Shown here one piece after another: positions 22,110 through 34,464 of a DNA stretch of 64,000 nucleotides (its first letter is position 1; each line of letters begins with the position of its first letter). Made by a program: the position numbers and the translations under genes. The notes beneath the pieces are model-generated. The model was not told where the DNA came from. It made no database searches and worked only from the letters and a program-made list of their open reading frames with translations. The DNA is from Xiphydria camelus (taxonomy: Eukaryota > Arthropoda > Insecta > Hymenoptera > Xiphydriidae), in NCBI GenBank assembly GCA_963678675.1, contig OY783191.1, forward strand, positions 15,777,096-15,841,095, in the 5' to 3' direction.

Positions 22110-22260
22110 CCTTACCCCTTAAGTAGTACACCTTTTACTTGCGACCGTACGCTCTGCTGTATTAAACTAGTCTTATGGCTCTCAAATCCTGGTGAATATG
22201 TCTCACCTGCACGAATATTACAGGTCATGATCAGCTGTTCGAATATCACCATAAATGCAA
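22110..22260 (-). repeat. Dispersed repeat shared (inverted) with 32140-32285
   Basis: The block with GTACACCTTTTACTTG, CTCTGCTGTATTAAACTAG and TCATGATCAGCTGTTCGAA is the reverse complement of 32140-32285. Confidence 0.75.
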
Positions 22261-22335
22261 ACTCAAAAATGAAACAGGTTCGAAAATCGGAGACTTTAGT
22301 TGTCGTTTTTTACTTGCGATCTTACGTTCTACTCA

Positions 22336-24879
22336 GAGTCAAGCCATGTCAAGTCGGACTCGAAATTTCCACTAAATCGCGGATTTCCGAAATAATAACT
22401 CTATTGCGAAGGGAATATGGCACTTACGTTACCGTATTAATATTTCGTGAAAATTCTGTTATTTGTTAATGTTATTAACAATCAAACTTTGAAGCGCAAT
22501 TAAAATGAAAAATCGTTTTCTCTTAAACTACTTTAGACAATTACTTGAAATTTTGCACACTGATAAAGCAATGTTTACACTATCGAATAAATATTTGCTT
22601 GAGGTGAAATTGTTTTAAAAAATGTATTTTGCATTAATTTTTTTAAAACAATTGCAATTTTTCTTGCGGTCTTCACGCTATAAAAAAATGAAACTTACAT
22701 CAACTCATGCGGCAAACGTTGGCCTTTTATAATCTGCAAAGAGAACTTTGTACTTTTTCTCCATTCCGGAGATACGAAATTGTTTGTTACGCGGTGCGCT
22801 CGTAGATCGCGCGGCGCGCTCCACTACTGGCGTCCGCGGCAACTTGATGGCCGCGCAAACTTGAGCAAAAACCGTTTGAACTTGCATGAACATGATTTTC
22901 CGAGTTTGGCAAACATAGACAGTTTTCTTGTCAGTTTGCTGATGGTGCTCGTGCGGTATACTTGCTTAAAAACTATTCGGTGTTTCAATATCATTAAGTG
23001 AAAATGGTTCGACCGAAGGAATGTTGTAATCCTTTGAAAAGGAAAGGTCATAATTGTGTTCGTCATAAGTTGTTCCTCGCGCGTTACTGCCAAGTGGAAT
23101 AAAAAATTCGAAGAATACATTGATCGATATATTTGTCAAATATGTCGTAAGGACATGTATAATGATGTTAAAATTGCTTCAAATGTAGAAAATGAAGACC
23201 CAAGCACCCAAGACCCAAGATAGTTAATGCCGATAATTAATTGCTATACTGTAATACCTTCCAGGGAACGAATTGAATTTTTAACTGAATGTAAATATTG
23301 GATTTGAACAGTGAACAGTTATAATTACTTGGAAGTTTATTCGTGGTTCACTATTAAAGAAGGTGTTACAGTATAGCAATTAATTATACAATAAAATATA
23401 AAAATAACAGGTTTACAACAAAAAAAAGTTCGGACTATTTGACCGGACCATGGTATTCCGAGGTATTTTTGCGTCCTGAATCCGATCCCGAGGTCATCTG
23501 AGCCCCATCACGTCAGAAAAACGAGATTTCGAAATAAATAAATAAGGAAATGGGACTGCCCTGAGCAGCACCCAGAGCATGACTCCACGGTTCTAAGGCC
23601 ATTACGGTCAGTGCTGGGTCCACTGTCACAGTGAACGGATCGCCGGAATTGGATGCCTTGACAGGGAGATCGTAATCCGCGAGATACAACGATCATGGCA
23701 ACATTTTATCCACTGGGGTGGTTCTGTGATAGTCCCGGTCGAGATTTAGGACTCCATTCCAATGTTTGGAAGGTATTCAAGACCTAAACAGCTACCCTCC
23801 AACTCAACAGGTCGCTTGAGAAATTGTCCCGGATCCAGTTCCAAAAAATGGTCATTTTAACCTCTAAATGACCTTGAAATCTCATTTTTCTGACGTGATG
23901 GGGCTCAGATGACCTCGGGATCGGATTCAGGACGCAAAAATACCTCGGAATACCATGGTCCGGTCAAATAGTCCGGACTTTTTTTTTTGTAAACCTGTGT
24001 AATTAGTAAACACTTCGTGCATGGGTCTTCATTTTCTACATTTGAAGCAATTTTAACATCATTATACATGTCTTTACGACATATCTGACAAATATATCGA
24101 TCAATGTATTCTTCGAATTTTTTATTCCACTTGGCGGTAACGCGCGAGGAACAACTTATGACGAACACAATTATGACCTTTCTTTTTCAAAGGATTACAA
24201 CATTCCTTCGGTCGAACCATTTTCACTTAATGATATTGAAACACCGAATAGTTTTTACGCAAGTATACCGCACGAGCACCATCAGCAAACTGGCAAGAAA
24301 ACTGTGTATGTTTGCCAAACTCGGAAAATCATGTTCATGCAAGTTCAAACGGTTTTTGCTCAAGTTTGCGCGGCCATCAAGATGCCGCGGACGCCAGTAG
24401 CGGAGCGCGCCGCGCGATCTACGAGCGCACCGCGTAACAAACAATTTCGTATCTCCGGAATGGAGAAAAAGTACAAAGTTCTCTTTGCAGATTATAAAAG
24501 GCCAACGTTTGCCGCATGAATTTATGTAAGTTCCATTTTTTTATAGCGTGAAGAACGCATGAAAAATTGCAATTGTTTTAAAAAAATTAATGCAAAATTC
24601 ATTTTTTTAAACAATTTCACCTCAAGCAAATATTTATTCGATAGTGTAAACATTGCTTTATCAGTGTGCAAAATTTTAAGTAATTGTCTAAAGTAGTTTA
24701 AGAGAAAACGATTTTTCATTTTAATCGCGCTTCAAAGTTTGATTGCTAACAAATAACGGAATTTTCACGAATTATTAATACGGTAACGTAAGTGCCATAC
24801 TCCCTTCGTAATAGAGTTATTATTTTCGAAATCCGCGATTTAGTGGAAATTTCGAGTCCGACTTGACATGGCTTGACTC
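22336..24879. mobile_element. Long foldback element (arms ~870 bp) with an exon in each arm
   Basis: Ends GAGTCAAGCCATGTCAAGTC and its complement; 4-bp flanks CTCA at 22332-22335 and 24880-24883. Arms 22336-23205 and about 24010-24879 are nearly identical mirror images. The loop holds two smaller nested inverted repeats (23236-23400; 23428-23520 with 23888-23985). Each arm has a short exon-like frame pointing to the loop. No transposase is present. The 4-bp duplication and long arms do not match the TA and TTAA elements here. Confidence 0.72.
23004..23210 (+). pseudogene. Exon-like frame with zinc-binding residues in left foldback arm
   Basis: Starts MVRPKECCNPLKRKGHN, then (after a frame change near 23100) KKFEEYIDRYICQICRKDMYND. 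The CC...H and ICQICRK pairs look like the N-terminal metal-binding motif of transposon-associated arthropod proteins. The mirrored copy on the minus strand in the right arm (24168-24000) runs slightly further, with EDPCTKC. Function unknown; no remaining downstream exon can be seen. Confidence 0.4.
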
Positions 24880-25132
24880 CTCAATCAATCTCCGGTATGT
24901 CTGCAACATGGTTCGAATCGTATGGACATATTCTTGCCTCTACACATCCACATATGTATGTGCATTTAGGTATGTATTTGTCATATGTATGCGAATGTAT
25001 ATATGTATACAATGTTACCCGCTCTTTGCGTTGCCCAGCATGAACGACGTGGACATATCTGAATTAGAGTAAGATTGGCTGTATGGTTACTGGCGCATAT
25101 CTCTAGTGTGGTTACATTTTGATAAAAGCTTT

Positions 25133-26819
25133 CTATTCGTTATTCAGCATTTCTATAACTTCATTGGGATTGTGTTGCGCTGGTCTATGACCAGCATCTA
25201 AAACGGCATGCAGTAGAGAAGTTGAAGGATAACGGACATTTTGCTCGTGTCTGGCGTAGCCTAAGTATCACAACACGCTTGCAACATGTGCACACGAGCT
25301 AAGAGTTCTTGATCCTACTTTACAGGTACAGTAATACCCCGAAATAATGTCCTCGTTAGGGTCATCGACGTTAAAAGCTATCCACAATTGATGTTTAATT
25401 GCATTTCGAAATCGAGACCAGACTCTTACTCTCATGAAACCCGGTTCATCAATGAGAACATTCAGTTGATATTCTTCTTGCTCCTTGCGCTGCAGTTGTC
25501 TTGAACATAGGATGGAGCCAAGCTTATCTGGTATGTTTCGACTGTCAGATCTCTTAGGAAGTCCAGTGTAAGATGTGGGAAGTCAGGCAACTGATGTTGG
25601 TTCAGTTGCAGCCAATGAGCATTTCTAGTTCGAAGATTTTGTGCCTCAACTCGCGCTTGTACGATGTTAACTTCCCTTGATTTTACCAGGAGCTCTCTGG
25701 CTAATTCCGCATTAGCACCTTGCATAAGTATTGGCCGGTGATATCTGTTTATTATAGCTCGCACAGTACGGTAAAAATTACTGAGATGATGAATATTCGG
25801 AGTCACAATCGTGTGTTCAAAAAGCTTAAATATGGACTTAAAAAATGCCCGTTTCTTGCCTCGACTATCCACCTTGATTTCGTCACTAAGCATGACTCGT
25901 CCGCTTCCTCTGTATGCAGTTGACGCTGATCCCGTTGGAGAAGAGCTGGCATCTTATATTCGATGCCCAAAGGTTGAAGCATTGGTCTGGCGTCGCGATA
26001 GCCGCGATCTACGACGATGATGTCCCCTTCGCGGAACCATTGCCTTAAGCCGTTCATGTTCTGTTAAAATTCATTTCTCAACATTTGCGCATCGTTATTG
26101 CGTGAGTCTGAAAAGTAAGGGTGGTGAATGTCAAGAATGTAACCGTCTGGAGCAACAATCAGACTAGGTTTGACCAGATGACGACCCTTATGCAGGCAGT
26201 ATAATTGCCGTAGTACGCGAAAGTTACTGCTTTTATGTATGTATGGGTAGGTGCCGTCAATATAAGCAATTGCTTTGGTAACCTGTGGTTCTGGATTATA
26301 CAACTCGTTCGCGAAATCTGTAACATGTCTTGCAATATAATTGTCGCGTGTTATTGCTTGACATCCAATGTTTTCATTAACAAACCGCGTCATCAAAGAT
26401 TGCATGATAGTAGTAATAGCGATACTTTCCGCTGATCTGGTCGAATATTGAAATATGATTTTCAGAAAATCATCGCATAAACCTTGTCGTAATTTGCAGA
26501 AAAATATCAGGTCTTTTTTTTAGTTATGTACCTGTAGTAATTTTCCCGCGGTAACTGGTCACAGTATGTGAACAGTTCTCGAAACTATTCCTTCGTAACA
26601 AAAGTCAGCGATTGCAGCTCATCATCCGTAAAGTTCTCCTCATTTTCGTATTTTTCTTGATGGCTTGCTGCGTTACGAAGTCCTTGCAAGAATGTTTGCA
26701 GTTGTGGTCCTTTTATCACGTAGGATCTGTTAAAAAATCGCAAAGCTGGAAGCAATGCTTGCAAAACAAAACCACGTCCGTCCAAGTGATGCCCATACGA
26801 TCTTACATCTTCAGGAACG
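25133..26819 (-). pseudogene. DDE_Tnp_4-type transposase with SWIM zinc finger
   Basis: Order on the minus strand: ENFTDDELQSL near 26620; a block with AIAYIDGTYPYIHKSSNF (first catalytic Asp) and HKGRHLVKP; SDSRNNDAQML; IIVVDRGYRDARPML (second Asp); TKSRWIVEARNGHF (Glu region). The C-terminus (about 25470-25133) has YYCTCKVGSRTLSSCAH, a CxC-x8-CxH SWIM motif, and ends with TAG at 25133-25135. Breaks: stops near 26590 and 26061 and frame changes near 26500, 25860 and 25480. Its N-terminal codons lie beyond the foldback at 26822-30390 (from 30393 upward), where EEYVPEDVRSYG rejoins in frame. Confidence 0.75.
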
Positions 26820-26821
26820 TA

Positions 26822-29800
26822 TACAGGGTGGACCAGGTTAAACGTCATTTTTTCTGATATGTGATAGAACAATAAAAAAAAGTAGACTTTCATAAGATAT
26901 TTTTTTCAAAAATGTTTCCTAACAAAGATACAGGGTGTCAAAGTTTCGAAAAAAAAATGGTTTTCTCATCATAACTTCTAAACTACTTGATCGATTTCCA
27001 TGAAATTTCGCACACAAGCTAATATAGAACAGCTCAAAGCAATAATTAAATAATTTTTAAAAATTCTCCAGTGGCGTAGATACTATGGGCCGGTACCCCC
27101 CTTTCCCCCACCCAATCTTCGGCGCCACTGGATATTTTGCAAAGAAAATTTAATTATTGGATTCCCCGTTTAATTTAGAGAAAAAAATCACCCTAGGAAA
27201 TTTTTGATTTATGGCTTCGTTTTTGAGATATTTATTTTAATTTATAGGGTAGCGAGCAGGCCAAAGCTAGGTTGAACTCCATTAATTGTGATATGTGAGA
27301 GCAACAAAAAAAATAGATTCTCATGAGAAAATTTGTTTCAAAAATGTACAAAGATATAGGGTGTCAAAGTTTCGAACAAAAAATGGTTTTCTCATCATAA
27401 CTTCTAAGCCACTGGATCGATTTCCATGAAATTTCGCACACAGGCTAATGTCGTACAGCTCTAAGTAATAATTAAATAATTTTAAAAAATTCTCCAGTGG
27501 CGTAGATACCGGGGGCCGGTACCCCCCTTTTCCCCTTCCAAATCTTCGGCGCCACTGGATATTTTGCAAAGAAAATTTAATTATTGGATTCCCCGTTTAA
27601 TTTAAAGAAAAAAATCACCCTTGCAAATTTTTGATTTGTGACTTCGTTTTTGAGATTTTTTTCTTTAAATTAAACGGGGAATCCAATAATTAAATTTTCT
27701 TTGCAAAATATCCAGTGGCGCCGAAGATTGGGAAGGGGGAAAGGGGGGTACCGGCCCCCAGTATCTACGCCACTGGAGAATTTTTTAAAATTATTTAATT
27801 ATTACTTAGAGCTGTACGACATTAGCCTGTGTGCAAAATTTCATGGAAATCGATCCAGTGGCTTAGAAGTTATGATGAGAAAACCATTTTTTGTTCGAAA
27901 CTTTGACACCCTATATCTTTGTTAGGAAACATTTTTGAAAAAAATTCTCTCATGAGAATCTATTTTTTGTTGCTCTATCACATATCACAATTGAGGCTCC
28001 CGATGCAAGAACCGGTCGAGCGGTCGAAAACGCTTAAAAGTATTGTCCACTTCGGAAAAGTGGCTGATGGAAAAAAAGTTGAGAAATATAAAAATATAAA
28101 AATACGTACTTATAGAGGGCACAAATACGCATATTTTAGTGTAATTTTACTTTTCTAACTTTTGTGGTTTTTAAGAAAAAAATTAAAAACTATTGAATTT
28201 CGATCACCCAAAATCGACGATTTTCAGTCTACTTTTAAAACATACATCGCCATATCTCGAAAAATTATGTACGAAACGTCACAATTTTTTTTTCTCGAAC
28301 TTATTATACCCAAGCGATGCCAAAAAAATAACAAGCACCGCGAGAAAGATTCATTGTTTATAAATAATCACTGTATAATTATTTAACGAAAAAGTCGAAG
28401 TTTCAAAATTTTCGACCTGTGGGAAACATTTTTCTATTTATTCTTACGACAAAGTGTAAGCGAGAAAGTTGTAGATAGATGTTTTATGAAGTTTTCTACG
28501 AAAAATAGGGAAGATTTAGTGACATTTCACGGGTTTTACGATAGTTCATGTATAAAGCGCGCGATCCGCGTTCGCTCGATTCTCGCGCTCTGCGCTGCAA
28601 CAGCGCTGGAATTCAATACCGCCTTGCCGGCAAAGCAAGACGACACATGTATTTTACATCGCCAAAAATAAATCATTTCAAATTTTGATTTGAATAATCT
28701 AGGTGCGCTTGCGTAAATATTGTATTTAGACATAATATTAAATCTTTTTGATAATATGAACGATACATATTGTACAAAATGTCGATATAACATAATATTC
28801 GTACTATTGAATTTTCGAAATAATTTGGCAATATGTTTATGGGTTTTGTAGTATTACAAGATGAAATCAGGCGTTGTTGATACATTTTTATCTTATCATT
28901 TATTTCGTGAAAACTGAATAATGTTATTACTTAAAATACTGTATAACGTAAAAACAGATTAGGAAAATTACGTTGTTTTACAGAAGATAAAAACCAACGA
29001 ACGTATCCGACTGAACGTCGAAAGGAGAATGAGAAGTTTTTCCCTTTAATATTATGAAATAGTTGCTTTTCACGTCTCAATAAGTCGAGACTTGCCGATA
29101 AACGCACGCCGCGCAGTTAGAAAAATGTGCAACGTTTTCTTTGTCTTCGCACGCCCCCACGGCTGTAGAAGCGAGACACGATTTGACAAACAAATTGACG
29201 TCAAGACCTAAATTATTCAAATCAAAATTTGAAATGATTTATTTTTGGCGATGTAAAATACATGTGTCGTCTTGCTTTGCCGGCAAGACGGTATTGAATT
29301 CCAGCGCTGTTGCAACAGCAGCGCAGAGCGCGAGAATCGAGCGAACGCGGATCGCACGCTTTATACATGAACTATCGTAAAACCCGTGAAATGTCACTAA
29401 ATCTTCCCCATTTTTCGTAGAAAACTTCATAAAACATCTATCTACAACTTTCTCGCTTACACTTTGTCGTAAGAATAAATAGAAAAATGTTTCCCACAGG
29501 TCGAAAATTTTGAAACTTCGACTTTTTCGTTAAATAATTATACAGTGATTATTTATAGACAATGAATCTTTCTCGCGGTGCTTGTTAATTTTTTGGCATC
29601 GCTTGGGTGTAATAAGTTCGAGAAAAAAAAATTGTGACGTTTCGTACATAATTTTTTGAGATATGGCGATGTATGTTTTAAAAGTAGACTGAAAATCGTC
29701 GATTTTGAGTGATCGAAATTCAATAGTTTTTAATTTTTTTCTTAAAAACCACAAAAGTTAGAAAAGCAAAATTACACTAAAATATGCGTATTTGTGCCCT

Positions 29801-30390
29801 CTATAAGTACGTATTTTTATATTTTTATATTTCTCAACTTTTTTTCCATCAGCCACTTTTCCGAAGTGGACAATACTTTTAAGCGTTTTCGACCGCTCGA
29901 CCGGTTCTTGCATCGGGAGCCTCAATTAATGGAGTTCAATATAGCTTTGGCCTGCTCGCAATCCTATAAATTAAAATAAATATCTCAAAAACGAAGCCAT
30001 AAATAAAAAATTTGCAAGGGTGATTTTTTTTTTTAAATTAAACGGGGAATCCAATAATTAAATTTTCTTTGCAAAATATCCAGTGGCGCTGAAGATTGGG
30101 AGGGGGAAAGGGGGGTACCGGCCCCTAGTATCTACGCCACTGAAGAATTTTTAAAAATTATTTTATTATTGCTTTGAGCTGTTCTACATTAGTCTGTGCG
30201 CGAAATTTCATGGAAATCGATCAAGTAGTTTAGAAGTTATGATGAGAAAACCATTTTTTTTCGAAACTTTGACACCCTGTATCTTTGTTAGGAAACATTT
30301 TTGAAAAAAATTTTCTTATGAAAGTCTACTGTTTTTTGGTTGTTCTATCACATATAAAAAAAAATGACGTTTAACCTGGTCAACCCTGTA
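26822..30390. mobile_element. Giant composite foldback, 3.57 kb
   Basis: TA flanks at 26820-26821 and 30391-30392. Ends TACAGGGTGGACCAGGTTAA and complement of the same. The outer unit (TTCGAAAC..CATCATAACTTCTAA..CCAGTGGCG..ATTCCCCGTTTAATTTA) occurs at about 26870-27215, again in the same direction at 27310-27620, then inverted at about 27660-27930 and 30010-30350. Between these, arms of ~690 bp mirror each other (28000-28690 with 29215-29925). It interrupts the DDE/SWIM transposase gene. ORFs in it are mirror pairs. Confidence 0.78.
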
Positions 30391-30501
30391 TATTCTTCAG
30401 AACAAAGACATTCACTCTTTATTCGATCGAAAGTCTGTCTACATTAGCATGTTCATTGCAAAACATGCATGTACTATTTCGAGTTTGGCTTAAGACATTT
30501 A

Positions 30502-30639
30502 GGCCCACTTGTTCAATGTAAGTTCAAGGCTGGTTCAGCTTGAACCGCCGTTTTTGGTATATTTCGTGTCACACATAATATACCAAGAACGGCGGTTCAA
30601 GCTGAACTAGCCTTGAACTTACATTGAATAAGTGGGCCT
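30502..30639. mobile_element. 138-bp hairpin MITE
   Basis: TA at 30500-30501 and 30640-30641. Ends GGCCCACTTGTTCAATG and CATTGAATAAGTGGGCC. Two ~63-bp arms nearly complementary throughout, with a 12-nt loop. Confidence 0.85.
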
Positions 30640-30641
30640 TA

Positions 30642-32135
30642 GTCTTAAATAAGATGGATCGCGTTGCAGCGCCGCTATCTCGTTGCGAATGGATAGATTA
30701 CAGTTTATACATAATCTAGCGTTTTCCGCAATAGCAAGTGGGGACCTACCAAGTGCATCGCGTCTAGATATAGCTATATCTGTTTTCAGTGCATTTTATT
30801 CGCCATTTGCCCTAGAGCAAATACATTGTCGTATACTTAGCATCAAGCACGTATCCGATAAGCCATAGCAAATCACGTTTAATGCCAATATTGATTGAAT
30901 GAAACGTGAGGATATGATAGTTGGTACTGCGGTAAGAGTTCGTTAAGGTTACTACCTTAACGTACTCCTCCACGAGATCGTTGAATTAAGAAATGGTTGA
31001 AATTTGACATATATGTTATTTAATGCATTATCCAAACATCTGTGTAATTTAAATAAGTTTGACCACCCCAAACCGGAGATATTTACACTTGAAGTTGGCT
31101 TGATTTACACGTAACAAATACGTTATGATGGGTGAAACAGTACGTCATTAATTCTACCGTCAAAACTAAAATTAAGAAGTTGATAAAAAACGAGGATAAG
31201 GTAGAGTAGGATATCACGAATAATGTGAAAAAAAAAGAGAATGATTCACCATCTAGTTTCCAAGATATAACCATGAGAAGCCTCACAATATTGGTAGCAT
31301 ATATCTGCAAGGCTTGCAAGCGAACGAGTGCGTGGAGGGGGAACAGGACAGCGAGCCACGATCGTCGATGACACGCTCCCAGAAGAGTGCGTCGTCTGTA
31401 TATACAAGCTATTTCGTGTATTGGGGCAAAGCCCGGACAGTCCCGTCAAAAAGTTTACTGGCAATGGTAGACCACAAACACAATATAGAATATATTTTAC
31501 GGCAATAAATGATATCCATCATATTATCTATTAGTACCGGGTCAATATTGCGTAGTTTTTAATTTTATTTACTACTAATTAAACCAATTATCATTATTTT
31601 AAACATGAACATGGTATGTAACTTTTGGTTGAGGTTGTCGCGGAGGAACTCCCTTAAAGACGACGTGTATCACAAGTGCCCGCTCGCGCGTGAATGCCCG
31701 CGCGACTGGTAACACTACCGATATCACTATCTCTCCCCACCACACTCCCATACTCTGTAGAAGGGATGACGCGGTTACGTGGTCCCTTCTATTACTCGCG
31801 CGTCTCATAGCTGTAAATTCGCATGATGCTGAATTAGAGATGCATCGCTTCAGCCACCACTTACCTCAATGGAGGCGTGGCAAAAGTAAGAGTCAGCGCG
31901 GTTTTTAGACAGAGAACACACGATAAGATGCGCGCGGCTCTGGTCAAACATAACCTCTGTTTCGAACAAAATTGTACCAACTTCCCCTCTTTATATTTTC
32001 ATGCGCACCTCTGTGCGCACGACGTTATGCAGCAGTCATGGCATTACGAGAGGAGTGGTGGCAATCAATTCCCCTCTCACGCAAGTAATGGGGGCCGCGA
32101 ATAATAGAGGGACCACTGTATTTTTTGAGTTTGCA
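30642..32135. other. No gene or named repeat recognised
   Basis: About 1.5 kb of unique-looking sequence. Short frames at 31246-31464, 31599-31808 and 31877-32104 show no family pattern. A GC-richer part lies at 31630-31810. Confidence 0.4.
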
Positions 32136-32139
32136 TTTA

Positions 32140-32285
32140 TGGTGACATTTGAACAGCTGATCATGACCTGCAATATTCGTGCAGGTGAGACATATTCACC
32201 AGCATTTAAGAGCCATAAGACTAGTTTAATACAGCAGAGCGTACGGTCACAAGTAAAAGGTGTACTACTTAAAAGTCTTCTAGCT
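32140..32285 (+). repeat. Dispersed repeat shared (inverted) with 22110-22260
   Basis: Reverse complement of 22110-22260; contains TTCGTGCAGGTGAGACATATTC, split here at 20 nt as TTCGTGCAGGTGAGACATAT. Confidence 0.75.
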
Positions 32286-32608
32286 CTGGTACATTTTTTG
32301 AGTCTATGGCAATGGTAACTTTTGATCAGGAGGTCATAAACTACAATACACTGCGGTGCAAAAAGTTGGAAACACCCCCAATTTATGGTGTTTCGACATA
32401 TTACGGAATTTTTTCGGACAATCCATTTGTTTTATCGTTTTCAGCGTCCAAAAAAACCTCTAAGTGCAAAAATGTAGAAAAATGCAAAAGCATTTCACTT
32501 CGCTAACAGCAAAAAACGGAATTTAGACCGGTGCAAAAAGTTAGAAACACTTGACAATTCAACGCTTTATGAAACATAAACATTTGCTTTGTGCAACAAG
32601 ATAATAAA

Positions 32609-33145
32609 CTAATAATTAATTGGGCCTCCGTCGGCTTTTAGCAGGTCAATCATACGCTTCTTCATTGAATCCACTAACTTCAGCAGGATGTCGACCTCCA
32701 ATGTCCGCCATACCTCCGTAATGGCAGCTTTCAGCTCCGCCACGGTTGCGTACTGCTTGTTGTTGGCGTAGAGACGACGCACCATGATCGCCCAGATGTT
32801 CTCCATGGGATTGCAGTCGGGAGAACGAGCTGGCCATTCTAGCAGATTAATGCGATGCCGTTCAAACCATGCCTTTGTGGCGTTGCTGCGGTGAATTGGT
32901 GCATTGTCCTGCTGAAATGTGAGGTTCAATCGACGAAAGCGCCTGAGGTAGGGAATCAGATGCACTTAAAGACGTCTATGTATTTGGCACTGCCCATTCG
33001 AGCGGACGTGAATGCCAGCTGAACGGTGCCAAGCGCAGAAAATGCCGCCCACGTCATGATGGTACCCCTGCCGAAATTGCGCTTCGAGAAGTAGCGCTAC
33101 TCCTTGCGCAAGTCACGCCAATAATGCGCAAATCCATCTGGCCCG
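32609..33145 (-). pseudogene. Tc1 transposase C-terminal part, left arm (broken)
   Basis: Same protein as 33199-33777, read outward. FQQDNAPIH (second Asp) and SPDCNPMENIW (Glu, DD34E) are present. The upstream part has an in-frame stop (GAGTAGCGC region, about 33093) and a frame change near 32965. The first catalytic Asp is cut off at the loop. Confidence 0.85.
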
Positions 33146-33198
33146 TTTTTTATTTGTTTTGTTATCTTGTTTTTTTATTGTTTTCATGATAATTTCGT

Positions 33199-33777
33199 TT
33201 GCAGGTCTTGTTTAGCGACGAGAAGAAATTCAATCTAAACGGGCCAGATGGATTTGCGTATTATTGGCGTGACTTGCGCAAGGAGCAGCGCTACTTCTCG
33301 AAGCGCAATTTCGGCGGGGGTACCGTCATGGCGTGGACGGCATTTTCTGCGCTTGGCACCGTTCAGCTGGCGTTCACGTCCGCTCGAATAGACAGCGCCG
33401 AATACATAGACGTCTTACAAGTGCATCTGATTCTCTACCTCAGTCGCTTTCGTCGATTGAACCTCACATTTCAGCAGGACAATGCACCAATTCACCTCAG
33501 CAACGCCACGAAGGTGTGGTTTGAATGGCATCGCATTAATCTGCTAGAATGGCCAGCTCGTTCTCCTGACTGCAATCCCATGGAGAACATCTGGGTGATC
33601 ATGGTGCGTCATCTCTACGCCAACAACAAGCAGTACGCATCCGTGGCGGAGCTGAAAGCTGCCATTACGAAGGTATGGCGGACGTTGGAGGTCGACATCC
33701 TGCTGAAGTTAGTGGATTCAATGAAGAAGCGAATGATTGACCTTCTAAAAGCCGACGGAGGCCCAATTAATTATTAA
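33199..33777 (+). pseudogene. Tc1 transposase catalytic domain, right arm (uninterrupted)
   Basis: 192 codons open without interruption. The DD34E triad is visible: FSDEKKF, FQQDNAPIH and NPMENIW. It also has the usual GPDGFAYYWR and FGGGTVMAW blocks. The N-terminal paired-type helix-turn-helix domains are absent; the frame begins in the loop, so this cannot be a complete transposase. It ends with TAA at 33775-33777. Confidence 0.85.
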
Positions 33778-34039
33778 TTTATTATCTTGTTGCACAAAGT
33801 AAATGTTTTTATTTAATAAAACGTTGAATTGTCAAGTGTTTCCAACTTTTTGCACCGGTTTAAATTCCGTTTTTTGCTGTTAGCGAAGTGAAATGCTTTT
33901 GAATTTTTCTATATTTTTGCACATAGAGGTTTTTTGGGACGCTGAAAACGATAAAACAAATGGATTGTCCGAAAAATTTCCGTAACATGTCGAAACACCA
34001 TAAATTGGGGGTGTTTCCAACTTTTTGCACCGCAGTGTA

Positions 34040-34462
34040 TATGTGAAGTACGCGAGGATTGCAGTACTGAACTAGTTACCAAAAGATTTGTGCGCTAAAA
34101 CAATGCAGATACACGGAAAAAATTAGAAAATCAGATATTAAAAAATAAATACCTATTGGCTGAAAAAGAGCGTATGGTGTCGAGTAATAAGCGGCAACTT
34201 TATAGTCTCCCCCCACCCCCCCCAGAACTGCTTATTTTTTGTCTGACCGGGTGATACCTGAATCGTTAGCTCACCAACTACAAAATACGTGATTTTTAGC
34301 AAAATTCACAGAAAACCTGATTTTACATGATTATTTCGATCCAATAGATCGTATGACGAAAAGCAAAAAGTATGAACTTTAAGGTCTAAACACTCAAAAA
34401 CTGTTCATTTTTCTTTATTGGGGCAATGATAACTTTTGATCGGAACGTCAAGATCTACAACA
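34040..34462. other. No gene recognised
   Basis: AT-rich sequence with a C-rich patch at 34211-34221; no repeat or coding pattern identified. Confidence 0.4.
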
Positions 34463-34464
34463 TA

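Larger units (their letters stand above)
32349..34037. mobile_element. Tc1-like foldback: two inverted transposase halves
   Basis: TA at 32347-32348 and 34038-34039. Ends CACTGCGGTGCAAAAAGTTG and its complement. The whole element is a palindrome: arm 32349-33145 is mirrored by 33225-34037, with a loop of ~80 bp. Each arm holds the terminal repeat plus the C-terminal two thirds of the same transposase, so the two coding pieces converge outward from the loop. Confidence 0.88.

Noticed and set aside
22824..24400. Mirrored 98-residue frames (MYSSNFLFHLAVT...) at 22824-23120 and 24104-24400
   Set aside because: They are antisense to the exon-like frame in the arms and identical only because the arms are a palindrome; no family pattern.
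28486..29430. Mirrored 61-63-residue frames in the giant foldback
   Set aside because: Arise from the inverted arms; no conserved domain, start context or signals.
30683..31534. Short frames in 30683-31534 as possible host exons
   Set aside because: No domain, no splice signals in register and no codon bias; not supported.
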